64,000 nt of DNA from Triplophysa rosa (GCF_024868665.1 NC_079898.1:19030403-19094402), one strand, 5' to 3'; positions 12,484 to 24,352 are shown, counted from the first letter of the stretch. Made by a program: numbers and translations. Notes: a model not told the origin generated them from the letters alone.

Positions 12484-12910
12484 ATCAATCAAGTCACAAA
12501 AAGTGTTATTTTTTGAACTGTAGTTTTTTTAAAAGTACTTATACAGTCTATATTGATGTATATGTAGATTCTCACACACTTTTTCATTTCTAGCATGCAT
12601 ATTTTTGTAAGTATTAATGTTTCTATGATCTAGCAATGTAAAGGCATGACAATATAGCTTTATAATTACTTAGATGATAAGAGCCCTGTGTCTTTCTCAC
12701 ACACATACACTTTTACATCTGTCAGTTTAAACACAAATGCTCACACACCTCCCTCGCCTGGTTCTGCCAGTCGTCACCCTCATCCCTGCAGGGACAGGAC
12801 ACAATGAAGGATAGGGTGTCAAGGTTGTTCGGTGCTCTTTGTCCTTGTCTGACTCTACAGTACGTTGAATTTATTTAGAGATTCATCCTGAGCAGTCAAC
12901 CGTTTCCTCC
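12484..12910. other. Unique non-coding sequence
   Basis: AT-rich sequence without a gene or recognised repeat. Confidence 0.45.
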
Positions 12911-12944
12911 AGAGAGACTGAGAGAGAGAGAGAGAGAGAGAGCG

Positions 12945-13020
<76 letters not shown>

Positions 13021-13028
13021 CAAGAGAG
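12911..13028 (+). repeat. Long AG microsatellite
   Basis: About 118 bp of AG repeats. They are broken twice by closely similar interruptions (AGAGCGCAAGAG near 12941 and AGAGCGCGCAAGAG near 13015), which suggests expansion by duplication of an interrupted block. The reverse strand encodes a meaningless serine-leucine run. Confidence 0.95.
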
Positions 13029-13045
13029 TTAGTTTGGAAGTAGTT

Positions 13046-13390
13046 AGTGTTGGGAAGTAACAAACTTAAAAGTATCCAGAGTAATATTTGTAAGTAGCAT
13101 GCCAGTAGCGCTGTTAAATAGTATACTTTATTTAAAGTGCAGCTTAAATAAATTATAGCTTTGTCAATCTCTTCAGTGATAAAAAAAAGCAAATAAAAAT
13201 ACTGCAGCAAGGAATTTTATTAAGTAATGTATTAAGCGTTTATTTACCTGTATGATATCTAATCACCTGGTTTTCTTCAAATCAAAATGAATACTTATTG
13301 TTTTACTCTAAATTTGGTTAAACCAGCAAAAGTAATTTTAATCATGGTAGTGTGTTAAAGTTTACATTTGTACGTAGCTCTCCCAACGCA
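13046..13390. mobile_element. MITE with GTGTTGGG ends
   Basis: The left end is AGTGTTGGGAAGTAAC and the right end is GTAGCTCTCCCAACGCA, imperfect inverted repeats of the GTGTTGGG-(N)-TAACT type common in fish DNA elements. The 345-bp interior is AT-rich and non-coding. No clear target duplication is visible. A second, partial member lies at 39846-39950. Confidence 0.5.
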
Positions 13391-15361
13391 GGAAATGACA
13401 GATTGATGGTGAATGTCTCTCTCTTCTGTGGGATAATTGGGCGCTACTGTCCAAAAAACGTGTCAGGTTGTACAAAAATCACGGGCTATACCGTCACAGT
13501 GTCACCCTGTTTCACGCTTCCACTGTGATCTTTCACCTCTGTTATCATGGTAGTTGAGCCCAGCTCACACTGACTAATTCAGCACAGTACAAGCAAAAGG
13601 ACTGAGCTAGAACATTTAACACACGCCGACAAATAAACCAACTGAGTAGGAGACGCCCGCTGAGGGTGATTCTGAACCCCATTGAGAGTAAGACACCAAA
13701 TGGTTCAGATAAAATCAGTAGCTCATGTTCCTTGTGCTCCTCACCTTAAGGTACAATAAAACTTGTTCCATCCTTCTGGCTGGAGCCGTGGGCTGCGGCA
13801 TTTATTATAATAAATCTTTCTGGTTTAATATCTTTAATACTGCTGTGATTAATGACCACGACACAGTGCAGAATATCAATATAACTTCTTTACGTAAATT
13901 ATTTATAATCATAAAATGTATTTTAAATCCTAAAAAGGCAGATTTAAATGAAAAAAACATGCATGTCTTGCAATTAACCTTAAAGATAGAAGATATAGAA
14001 GATTTATATACAAGTAATTAAAACAGATTTTATCGTAGCAAGATGAAAATAAAGATGTCTTGCAGATGAAATTGTGTAAAGATGAGATTAAAAAATATAC
14101 ACACACTGCGGTTAATCACAAGAGATTCAAGAGAGCAACAGAGCTGCAGGGGACACGCTTGAGCACAGCAGGAAGGTGAATGTAAAACGCACTGCCACCT
14201 TAAAACAAATACCTGTGTGACTTCTGAAGAGACACCCTGGTGATTATGCAAAAATGTTACCTCAGCGGGTGAGAGATCGTGCACATTTAGAGAAAAGAGG
14301 CAAACTCTGAACTTTTAAAACATCAGTCATAGAGAGATGGAATACACAAGTGATAAGTGGAGTTCTGCGTTCAAATCCTGACCTTTCCTTGTTTTTCAAA
14401 TGCACAAAAATATTGCGATTGAATTTGACAGCCAGTGCATTTTTGTTGTATGGAAAAAGCTGCCTTGACATTTTGATAACATTTCGTGTTACACGGGGAA
14501 AAAGTCATAGGTTACAATCAACATGAGCGTGGGTAGAACATCATGCTGTTTAAGGGAAAAGATATGTGGAACTGGAATGAACAAATCGTTTGGACTGACC
14601 AATAAACTAAACTGGAAGTTTTACAAATGTGAATGAGTGAACACTTTATCTACAATAACTTCAAATAATTTCAAAGTAATCTAAAAAATCAAAAGAGGAC
14701 ATATGCCGTGCAGCCTCTGGTCACTGCATCTTTTGCAAAATGTTAAAAGTTGACAATAGGTCTAGATGCTGGAGCAAGAGATGAACAAAGAGAAAGTTAA
14801 AAAGAAAGGGGGTAAGAAAATACACAGATCAGAGAGACTGTTTAACAAGGGGACCCAGCCTGCACTGATATTTGCTTAAACTTTGCCAAAAGAAAGCGTA
14901 CAGAGTTCTGAGGTTTCGGGGGTGGGCGTGTGTGCGGTTTGGGATGACAGGATAAATGGATTACTGACCATAACAAATAAACGTACGTCATCCCGTTTGG
15001 CTTGGCCAGGACGAGCCTCTTTCCAGTACGAAACTCCTGAGACGGTAGGACATGTGAGGTCTGCCAGTGACCTTACAAATGGACACATCCACATGCCATA
15101 AAAAATGGAAACGAAACGGTGGACATTCAATATTCTCTAATAGGATTTAAAGAAGGAGGTAAGTAATAATCTCCCGCTGTTGTTGTGGATGGATGAAAGA
15201 ATCCAACAAAAACTCCCGTTGCACAAGTTCTGGACCGAGGGTGGCAAATGACGAGAGGCAAAGAATTCACAAACCATGCAGGGTTTAAACATTGAACTAA
15301 AGCATCTTCTCCAGTGTAAATACACGTAAAGTTGGTGTGTACATATCTTAAATATAGGCTC
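13391..15361. other. Unique non-coding sequence
   Basis: No gene or full repeat is seen. A B-box-like GCGTTCAAATCC occurs near 14373 but without an A box at the right spacing. Frames of 98-113 codons (13725-14021; 15127-15468) show no family features; the latter overlaps a MITE remnant. Confidence 0.5.
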
Positions 15362-15515
15362 GTATATAACCCGTTTATGACTCTTTCTTCTGTGGGACAC
15401 AAAAGAAGATATTTTGTGAAATGTCTTTGTGGTTTTGTGTCCATACAATAGAAGTCAATGGAGACCAATGTTGTTTGGTTACCAATGTTCTTCGAAACAC
15501 CTGCTGGTGTCCCAA
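15362..15515. mobile_element. TTAA-type MITE, central fragment (copy 4)
   Basis: The fragment keeps the family core: GACACAAAAGAAGATATTTT, TTGTGTCCATACAATAGAAG, TCAATGGAGACCAATG and TTTGGTTACCAATGTTCTTC. Both terminal TTAA ends are missing, so it is a truncated copy. Confidence 0.65.
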
Positions 15516-16817
15516 GTAGTTTTTTTCAACTAGCAAGACTTGCGTTCATCCAAAAAATACAAATAATTATGAATAACAACTTCACCAGCATCAAACAGCA
15601 TCAGCATCTTCCACATATACCAGCTTGACAGATCTAAGATGTTCGTTTCAGCTGGAGTGACGATATCTATAAGGTCAAGTACAATTCCGATGATTCATTT
15701 GATTTGAACTGACTCAAGTTCATGTCACCATTTGGTACAGCTGCTGGTAAAAGAGAGGGGGGCCTTCCATAATACATACACACTGAGTTAAAGAGAGAGA
15801 AAGAGAGATTACGCTCCTGATTTAGTTAGGCATGTGTTAGAACTATGCATTTAAAATGTAAATACCTCGCTCCTTTTATATCTACGCCTCGAGAAGCCAA
15901 ACATTACATGGAAGCGCTCTCTCACTCTGGATCTCCTCAAAAATAGATCATGTCACACTCCGGAATGTAAACTCAAACTAGGGAGCAAATTAGTCGGCCA
16001 CAAATGATTGCTAAAAGTATGAAGTTTTCCACAAAAGCTCCCGGTGGAGAGGTTTGCCGAGGGCATGGAAATCAAACCCGCATATGTTTTGAGTTGAGGA
16101 GGAAGGGGTGGAGGGGTGTGTTCTAAGAGCGTTAGAAGGTTCTTCTCTGAGCAGATGAAGGGAAATGAAAGGATGGGTAAACCATACAGAGCCAAAATAC
16201 CATCCACCAACCCAAACTTTCACGAGTCTAACTTTCACATTCTTTTCAAAGATAGCTGAAACCCTGATGAATAAAATACACTGGGATGTAAACAAAAGTG
16301 CGATGTCTTGATGGAACCGCAATCACGGTTTAGTTTACTCTTGTTTGTTTAAGAGCAAACACCAAACTCACTGATTGAGTATACATGAAACTCCACAGCG
16401 TAAGGTACCACATGTGTGGTACTGTGTGTGAATTTGACACTCCTCCCTGTAACTGACATCCAGTCTAGTGCCACGGTGAATGCAGTATGGTTCCTGTCAG
16501 GTTATAGTAGCACTGCCTTTAAGGTCAATTATGGGAAATGTTTAGGAAGTTCTTTTGAATGTTAACATATGCAGTATAATGGCTACAGTATGAGGGCCTG
16601 ACAGACTTCCACTGTACACATTATATAGTCTAAACTCAAACTGATCACTGTTTAGAGCAACCCATTTCCTTTGAAACACACATCTGTGCTTACATATTTC
16701 ACAAGGTGTATTTATCTGTGCAGAACAGAGCTGTTCTGGCACTTTACATGAATATGGTAAACTTTGGGGTCCCCTTTACGGTATACAGAGGCCCAAATCC
16801 CATGGCTTTTTGGAGAG
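15516..16817. other. Unique non-coding sequence
   Basis: No gene is recognised. CACCAGCATC/ACCAGCTT words near 15585-15640 resemble a common cyprinid dispersed repeat but are too short to call. Minus-strand frames of 85-103 codons lack motifs. Confidence 0.45.
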
Positions 16818-17200
16818 AACTATTCGATAGAGAACCAACATTTTGTCCCAAAACTAGTTAGCCCATACTGATAATATGATAATATAAAATGTAAATGTTT
16901 TCTAACTGGACTGGACTGGACTGGACTGGACTGGACTAGACTAGACTAGACTAGACTAGACTAGACTAGACTAATAGAATAGAATAGAATAGAATAGAAT
17001 AGAATAGTATTAGATAGAGCTATCTAATAGTTTTATAGAGCTAAAAACTATTAGATAGAGAACCAACATTTGGTCCCAAAACTAGTTAGCCCATACTGAT
17101 AATATGATAATATAAAATGTAAATGTTTTCTAACTGGACTGGACTGGACTAGACTAGACTAGACTAGACTAGACTAGACGAATACAATAGAATAGAGCAG
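16818..17200 (+). repeat. 228-bp tandem duplication with pentanucleotide arrays
   Basis: Two copies of one block lie head to tail at a spacing of 228 bp (16818-17045 and 17046-about 17200). They share CGATAGAGAACCAACA-type starts, CCAAAACTAGTTAGCCCATA, and ATGATAATATAAAATGTAAA with almost no differences. Each block ends in a pentamer array: 6 CTGGA, 7 CTAGA and then TAGAA units in copy 1; 3 CTGGA and about 6 CTAGA in copy 2. The near identity implies a recent duplication. Confidence 0.9.
16906..17009 (+). repeat. Pentanucleotide array CTGGA-CTAGA-TAGAA
   Basis: Three related 5-bp units follow each other. CTGGA passes to CTAGA by one base change, and CTAGA passes to TAGAA by a further change. 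This layered order is what successive slippage after point mutation produces. Confidence 0.9.
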
Positions 17201-18593
17201 AACAAATTTTGAGAAAGTTTGAGAAACTTCAAACCATATTCCTAATAAACCATACTTATACATTACATTTTTTGTTAACCTGGATGCATAAATTGCAAAC
17301 CATATATAATAAAAACAGCTCATACAATTAAAAATAAAAATGTGTTTTATACCCCGTTTTAAACTCAGTTTGTGGGAAGTGTATTGTGTCAATATGTTTT
17401 TGTGTCATCGCTTCCAAATGTTAATTTTGTGCAGAACATCGAGTACCCCAACATGGAGCTCTAGACATTTGTTCGGTTAAGGCTAAATTCAGACTGGCAC
17501 GTTCCTGGAGCTCTTCTCCAGAGACACAGTGAAATGACTGGATACCTGGTCCAACACAGATGAAAACCCCGCAAGCCAGGAACAAGGTCAAATTTTCGAG
17601 CAATTACTGCACCAAAGACTTTTCTGCATGAAAATGTGTGCCGCATTACCCAATGACCCCAAATTTAAACAAATCCATCAACATTAAAATGTACTTCATG
17701 TATCTGGTGTCGTACGTCCCATGTGAGATTACGATTTGAATTAGGTAATTATGCTAAATATAAGCAAAAGAATTACATGCATTAACTTATGATTCGGAAA
17801 CAAATAACTTATTTATACAAATAAAACTGGATGTCAACATCATGTTCAAACACGCAAAATGTTAATATTGTCTTCAACTGAATTGTGTCCCAAGTTGTAC
17901 TTGTTTCTTTAATATGTATTACTTGCACATTCATAAACAAAGAACATAATAAAAATAAAATCAAACAAGTGAATTTACTGAATCCAGTCCAGATATAACA
18001 TTACTGGACGAACTACGGTTAAGAAAATAAAGTTCTTCTATCACAACCTGCGTCTGGTAATTGAAGAGCAGACGTCAGACATCCATTAACCCTGTCAGGT
18101 ATGATTAATATGGATGCCTCGCCCTGCAGTTCACCCCTTATGTGACGGACAGGCCTGATGTGATTGGTCACAGCTCTGGTAGGCAGTGTTGGCGATTCGC
18201 TGACATTGTGGTGAGGTGTGTGGTTTGGATGGCGATTTGATTACATGTGTAACACAGAGGGGAAAACCACTCAACAACGAAATGACATCCGCACTGCTAC
18301 TAAAAAAGGCAGACAGGAACATGGAAAAGCCACAGCAGGGGATGCCGGGCAGTTCAGCGGGTGAGTGAGAGGATAGATTTGTGAATGACACGTGACAGCT
18401 ATCCTAAGTGGTCAAATTTGAATCCACCGTGAATGAACTCTGCTCACAACAAATGAAATAAACACATCTGTGTTCAATTGGGAACTCTTTATCATTGCGT
18501 TTCTGACAGATACTCTGCTGTTAAAATCATAATTCATACAGTATAACATACTGTTGGACAACGTGGTGATATACATTAACCAACCAATCTCCA
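17201..18593. other. Unique non-coding sequence
   Basis: No gene or recognised repeat is seen. The small palindrome CAGTATAACATACTG lies near 18540-18553 just before the composite element. Open frames stay below 90 codons. Confidence 0.5.
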
Positions 18594-19284
18594 CACTGTA
18601 AAAAAACCTGTACATTGACAGTTAAAAGACTGTATATTTTAACGGAAATGTTCCATACAACATGCGTTACGGGTGCACTTCCGTTTATATACATTTTCGA
18701 ATTGCATTATGGGACCGTGATCGCGGCTCCGACAACTTTTGATGGTCATGGACGTGTAAGCACAGCCGTAACACAACATTTTACCCAAGTTTTTCCACTG
18801 GTAAGAACTTTTAATAAAATATTAACACGACATTAAATGACTTTATTACCATTATTACTGAACCGGCCATGTAAAGTACAACAGTGAATTTCGTTGGATA
18901 TTTTTAACAAGAACCGATGTTTTATCAAGTACAAACTGAACTATGAGTGATTATTTGTAATACTTATTGGTTTTTACTTGTTTTTGCCTTCTCCTCATCA
19001 GTGAATATGCTATCTGTTAATTTACAGTTTATTTGTCAGTATTTTTAACCTGCTTGGTGCGCGGGAAGTAACGTCCCATCCCCGCTGCACTGTGTGACAG
19101 ACACTGGTGAACTTCAGCTCCGCTCTGTCTGTAAAAGGTATGTTAATTATTTAATGGAAATATAAAATTACTGTTTTCTTTGTACTGTACAATTAACAAG
19201 GGCTAACATTCAACGGTAAGTTAGTGATATTGTATAGTTTGGTTATCGTGGTGTATTTCAAATGAATTTACAATTAACGCCCCA

Positions 19285-19400
19285 GCTAATAATTTTTGGT
19301 TCCCAGAACGTTCCCCTAACGTTAGTTTTTGGTTCCCTGAACGTTATTTTCTAAGGTTCGTTTTTGGTTCTCCAGGAAAGTTTTCTTTATGGAAATATTA
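19285..19400 (+). repeat. Short tandem of GGTTCCC-GAACGTT units
   Basis: Three related units of about 35-38 bp occur in a row, each built on TTTTTGGTTCCC followed by GAACGTT or a decayed version. The same word family is common in cyprinid dispersed repeats. Confidence 0.5.
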
Positions 19401-19681
19401 GGTGAACGTTCTGTGTTTGCTGGGGCTATTTTAAACGTAACATCTGGCCTTCTGTGTTTCTGTTTACATATTAATAACTTATTTTATATATGTATCTATA
19501 CAGTAGCCACTGTGTAACGCTATATGAGGAAAATCCACACATGTAAGGTTAATATACATCCAGACGGTTATAACAAAAACCTGACAGGATGATCAGACAT
19601 CGAGGCGAATCGGGAGCGAGTGGGTGTTTTATGCAACAACCACGGCAGGTAACTTTAGTAAGGTTACGGTTATCCCGCTTA

Positions 19682-20015
19682 TAGACTGATTTCACGCCAC
19701 CGCCATGTTGAAATGGAAAGCGAGGCAGAGGTGGGAAGAAAATCGGAAAGACAGAGGCTGCAATGGTTTGTACAACCAACCTAAAATCTTAAATGTGACA
19801 ATATAAGCATAGGATGCGTGTCACACGAACTGTTTTACTTGACCACTTAAGCCAATATTAGTGACTGTTTAAACTGCCATAAACGGGCTTCATTCGCGCG
19901 CATATTTACTGTAACGTTGTTCTTAAAGTAAACGCATCATTTGTTTATTCATGTCACAGACACCTGATGGTAACGTTAGTCCAAACCAAAAAGGCAGCGG
20001 AGTGAAATCAGTCTA
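19682..20015. mobile_element. PIF/Harbinger-like MITE
   Basis: Ends are TAGACTGATTTCAC and GTGAAATCAGTCTA, a perfect 14-bp inverted repeat, with similarity continuing inward (GCCACCGCC against GGCAGCGG). The element is flanked by TTA at 19679-19681 and TTA at 20016-20018, the 3-bp duplication typical of PIF/Harbinger. It is 334 bp and non-coding. It sits inside the larger CACTG-ended block, so it inserted later. Confidence 0.7.
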
Positions 20016-20165
20016 TTAAACAGCTACTTGCCATATCATGAGTGAGAACTTATTATTTTTCTTTCTTACTCTCTTACTAATAGTTCTCTTCTAAAGGAGA
20101 AGAGGAGACCACTACCAAAGACAGAAGACAAATGATCAGGATCAGCATTGAAGACTTGATGGCTA

Positions 20166-20290
20166 CTGACACCAGACACACTCTCTCTCACACATGCACA
20201 CCCGCACACTCACTTTCTGCATCTCTAACACACACGCACGCACACACACGTACACACACACACTCACACACACTTTCTGCAGCTCTAACA
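20166..20290 (+). repeat. CA-rich imperfect repeat
   Basis: A CA-rich stretch in which the word CACTTTCTGCA(T/G)CTCTAACA occurs twice about 60 bp apart, separated by CACACACGCACG-type runs. Confidence 0.7.
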
Positions 20291-20379
20291 TTTTAAAGTT
20301 TATTTAATTTTTCCAAGCTAAGTAAGGTGATACATTTTTGTTGTGTTTAGAACAGGAGCCTGCCGGGTATAAATCCAGA

Positions 20380-21024
20380 ACATCAGGAAGAGCTTTATTG
20401 CCAAGTATGTTTGCACATACAAGGAATTTGTTTTGGTGACAGGAGCATCCAGTACACAGAAACAGCAACAACAGTACACAGAGACCATAACACAATAGAA
20501 TACAGTACACAATGATTTAAATAAGGGCCTATGGGTATAAAAAATAAAGATAAAGATATAGAGAATAAAGCTATGTATGTATGTAAATATGTACAAGTAA
20601 AAAATAAGAATAGACTATAGTACAAGGTATGTGCTATATACAGCAGAATGAATGAAATATAATTAATAGTATAGTGTATAATAGTATAATAATATAATAG
20701 ATAGTGTATTATCTGGAGGATATAATTAATATTGCACTTAATTATTATTGCACAGAGTTATTAATTGCACGGTGTGTAAAAATATTTAACTGTTCAAGAG
20801 GTAGATGGCCTGAGGGAAGAAGCTGTTTTTGAGTCTGGTTGTTTTGGTGCTCAGTGCTTTGTAGCGCCGACCAGACGGCAGCATTGTGAAGAGCTGATGG
20901 CTTGGATGTGAGAGGTCCAGGGTGATTTTCTGAGCCCTTTTCCTCACTCTGGATGTATACAGTTCTTGGAGGGTGGGCAGGGGAGCACCAATGATCTTCT
21001 CAGCAGTCCAAAACATGGGTCCAA
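20380..21024 (-). mobile_element. 5'-truncated L2/CR1-type LINE 3' end
   Basis: The minus strand encodes a LINE reverse-transcriptase tail. The motif order FWTAEKIIGAPLPTLQELYT, RVRKRAQKI, LPSGRRYKAL and TKTTRLKNSFFPQAIYLLN matches the C-terminus of fish L2-like LINEs. It is followed by an AT-rich 3' region and the characteristic CTTGGCAATAAAGCTCTTCC end near 20382. Everything upstream of this tail is missing, as expected for a copy truncated during reverse transcription. The C-terminal frame itself is open, so the copy is not very old. Confidence 0.8.
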
Positions 21025-21210
21025 AGCAGCAAAAAAGGGCGCCAAGCATACAACATACCACCTAAACTCCTTCGATCCCTGTCAGACCCGAATTACTTTC
21101 AGAATCCTTGGAAGATTTAAAGGTAATTAAGCACATTTTTTTCATCATACTGCTTCTCTTTTGCCACCTATATTGTTGTCAAAAGTACCTACACTTTATT
21201 TGGTAAAATC

Positions 21211-21432
21211 TTATAGTGATAGTTCACCTAACAATGAAAATTCTATCATCACCGAAGAGTGGCGGCACCCATTCACTTGAACTGCGAGAGAATGGGTGTT
21301 GCCACTGTTCGGTTACCAGCATTCTTCAAAATATCTCCTTTTGTGTTCTGCGGAAGAAAGTCAGTCATACAGGTTTGAAATGACAAGAGGGTGAGTAAAT
21401 GATGACAGAATTTTCTTTTTTGGGTAAACTAT
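21211..21432 (+). mobile_element. TTAA-type MITE, copy 5
   Basis: The left end TTATAGTGATAGTTCACC and the right end GGGTGAGTAAATGATGACAG followed by GGGTAAACTATT mark the family. The centre has CACCCATTCACTTGAACTGC and GTTCGGTTACCAGCATTC. The terminal TTAA is altered at both sides. It lies between the splice-like donor at 21123 and acceptor at 21510 of the composite block. Confidence 0.8.
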
Positions 21433-22148
21433 TGACATGCAAGTAATCACAACAGTTGTAAGTTAAATATTAGTTTGTATTATTGCTGATGTTTACTTTT
21501 TGTTTTACAGCCATATAAGTACCAGTTATGGAGAGAAAGAAGACGAAAGACGTGGATGTGTATTACAACATATCCTTATGCATGTTCATCATTGTTAAAT
21601 GTAATTGTAACTATAGTAGTTGAAGGTTAAGTGTTTTTAACTTTTCATTTGGATGCCTTTCAGTGGTTCAGTCCTGGTTTAGGTCTGGAATTACATTGCA
21701 TCTCAAAGTTGACTGTTGAAGATGTTCCCAGTTTTCTTGCCATCTTGGAGATAACTTGGTTTCTTGAAATGTATTTGTAATTTGCCCACTTGTCCTTACA
21801 CATGCACCTTAAAGTAAAATTTTAAGCCAATTTCCAAAGAAGTTGTTTACTCAAGTAAGTCCTCTTAAAGTATGTTTTTCTATTTTAGTCATTATTACTT
21901 ATTTAGTAATTATTTGTAATAACAAATTATTTGTATTCATTAAAGAATCTGTTTTTATTACAAAGTTGTTGTTGTTTTTAATAATAATTAATATAATCAC
22001 TGTAAGTACACAGTTAACTAACAATTCTTTACTGCTTCTTCACACTTATGTATACTGTAGAAAAAAAGGGTTTTGTTTTGCTGTAGGTAAACTATACATT
22101 AAGAGTATTTTTCCATTTTTTAATTACAGGGGAAAGTCAGTGAGTGTT

Positions 22149-22410
22149 GGCATACCATTAAACGAGTGAAATTGCCCTGTTTATTTATTGTAGGTATACC
22201 ATTAAAACACAGAAAATGTCCACTTTTCTACTATAGGTATACCATTAAAAACCAGAAAATAACAGTTTTTTTAATATACATAAACTTTTAAATAATAGAA
22301 AATGTTTAGTTTTTTACAGTAGTTATACCATTAAAAAACAGAAATTTTCTTGTTTTTTTTACTGTGGGCACACTGTCAATTAAAAGAAAATGTCCGTTTT
22401 TAATTACGGT
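22149..22410 (+). repeat. Subterminal tandem repeats, unit about 43-45 bp
   Basis: Units start at 22149, 22193, 22236, 22322 and 22367. Each has GGTATACCATTAAAA or a close variant, then an ACAGAAAATGTCC-like stretch and a T-rich stretch. The third unit carries an extra 40 bp. The array abuts the right end of the CACTG-ended block. Confidence 0.7.
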
Positions 22411-22422
22411 AAAAAGTCAGTG

Positions 22423-23888
22423 CAGGGTTAGGATGAGTGTTTGCGGTGGAACTTTCTGTGAACCACTGATCTGATCTGAACCTGTTATTTTCTATTAACG
22501 TAATTCCGTTCAAGGGGATGTTATTCCCAAGGGATAGCTTAAATCTTTCTCACTCTGAAGGGCGGATCTTTCTGCTGTAACTCATTTGTGAGAATCATAC
22601 CGACTTCCTCTTCCTGGTTTATAAATCACGGAAATATGGGGTCAGATGCATGTCAAGCATATTCCAGTCCAGAAAGATGGTGACACCTTATCAGATCTGA
22701 TCAGATATTTAAGTTACCAGACTCAGCCCGTAGCAATCAGAATCTGTATATATAACTCGTGCTCTTTAAACTAAAGTTTGTCTCAGTATTCCTGTATCTG
22801 TATCCTAACTACCTGCTAAGCCAATAATCACAGATGTAATTGCATTTTTTGGAATTGCTTTTACAAATAAATGTCTACCAGGAATAGAACCAGCGAACTA
22901 AAATGAGAGGGTACAAAAGCCACATGAGACGCCTCATATATAACCAAAAATGTGCATTTAAACAGATGAAGCACAGAGGAGACATTAACATATTTGGTCT
23001 CATAAGCAAAGGAAACGATGTGTCATATGCTCAAAGTTGATTCACACGAGCAGAAATGAGTAAACGTGACAAAGTTTGTGATGTTATGGTAATATTAAAA
23101 CTAAGATACAAGAAAGAATGTGAAGTGGGAAAGACAGGAGCAAATTATGCAAATCATGTAACAACACAAAACCGTCCAATAAATAGTTTTGAACAAAACT
23201 GGCATGGTACAAATCTTACAGGTCAGTTTGAGTGAGAGGTTATGGACTTCAAAAACATCAAACTATTTCAGCTTGTGTTGATGGAAGGAAAGTTTGACCT
23301 GACAGTGAAGATGAGCTGATAAGCCGTCTAACTGCTAAAGACAGGTTCGACTCTGTCATTTGCTCGGGCTAAGACGCTGCTCTGTTTAGCTTGATTTTTC
23401 GCCATGGCAACATAAGACGTGAAAATATTTGATAGCATATATCCAGGCCAGACAGAGCCATAATTAATTGCTTATAAAAACATTCACCTGCCAAGTGCTG
23501 TAGAACATGAACCTTTAGTATATCCAGCATCACAAGACAGGAATTCAACATAAAATATAAAGACTGTGTTACTTTCACATGATAGAGCTCTAAAAAGATA
23601 CCCAACCCACGAATCGTGAGAACTACATTTGGACTAAGAAATTGTCTTGGCTCCCGAATTCCTTTATACTCAGATTCTGTTTATGAATAACCAAGCCTAG
23701 TCCTGTTCTATTGTGATCCTATTTTACCAGATTATTTAATATCAGTGAGGTAGAAAATGATTCACATCATAGATGAAACTCACGCGCACATGCATGGACA
23801 CACACCGTGGCAGCTGTATTGCATTTCAAATTTATGAACAGATAAAAATAGGGTAACTAAGAACAGTGGTGGCCAGGCCTGTGTTGCA

Positions 23889-23889
<1 letters not shown>
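22423..23889. other. Unique non-coding sequence
   Basis: No gene is seen. Near 22690-22710 overlapping palindromes (ATCAGATCTGATCAGAT) occur. Frames up to 78 codons have no motif. Confidence 0.5.
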
Positions 23890-23927
<38 letters not shown>

Positions 23928-23933
23928 GTGTGT

Positions 23934-23969
<36 letters not shown>
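23890..23969 (+). repeat. GT microsatellite with GC interruptions
   Basis: About 80 bp of TG repeats broken by several GCG or GTGCGTGCG steps; potentially Z-DNA forming and polymorphic. Confidence 0.95.
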
Positions 23970-24352
23970 TAATAAAAATGGTGAGGATGCAGAGATCCAG
24001 GCCTGTGTGAGTGTTCATAAAAGCAGTGGGATGCAGGGTTCAGGGACTGCAGTGGCCTTAGGGAAACTTGCCAGCAAAATCAATGATGTCATCAATGAGG
24101 AGTGTGGGTGTAGACTTCATCTTAATTTTACTTTTTAGCAAATTACTGACACATATAAGACAACTGGTGGATTGCAAGTCTGCTATGGTCATAGTGGGGA
24201 AAAGCAATGCTAAAAGCAAATAATAATTTGCTAATCGTTTATAGTTAGGGTAGTAAAATTACTAAATGACAAATGCTTTTCAAATTGGTTGTTGTTGGTG
24301 TGATATATGTGGCATGGCATATTTATCAATCATTTGCTAAAATACAAAAAAA

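Larger units (their letters stand above)
18594..22422 (+). mobile_element. Composite CACTG-ended element (EnSpm/CACTA-like?)
   Basis: The block starts CACTGTAAAAAAACC and ends TACGGTAAAAAGTCAGTG. Before the right end, four to five tandem subterminal units of about 43-45 bp (starting 22149, 22193, 22236, 22322, 22367) each begin GGTATACCATTAAAA or a variant. CACTG termini with subterminal repeats are typical of EnSpm/CACTA elements. No 3-bp target duplication is clear (CCA left, CAG right). No transposase frame is seen. Splice-like sites (AAAAG/GTATGT at 19137/19138; AAAG/GTAATT at 21122/21123; TTTTTGTTTTACAG ending 21510) hint at a once-transcribed unit. It holds later insertions: a Harbinger-like MITE, a LINE 3' end and a TTAA MITE. 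The outer limits are inferred. Confidence 0.4.

Noticed and set aside
12896..13210. Serine-leucine-rich 104-codon frame
   Set aside because: It is simply the translation of the AG microsatellite.
9671..17200. CRISPR-like arrays among the regular short repeats
   Set aside because: The repeats are simple microsatellites and a 228-bp duplication without spacer structure, in a vertebrate-type genome.
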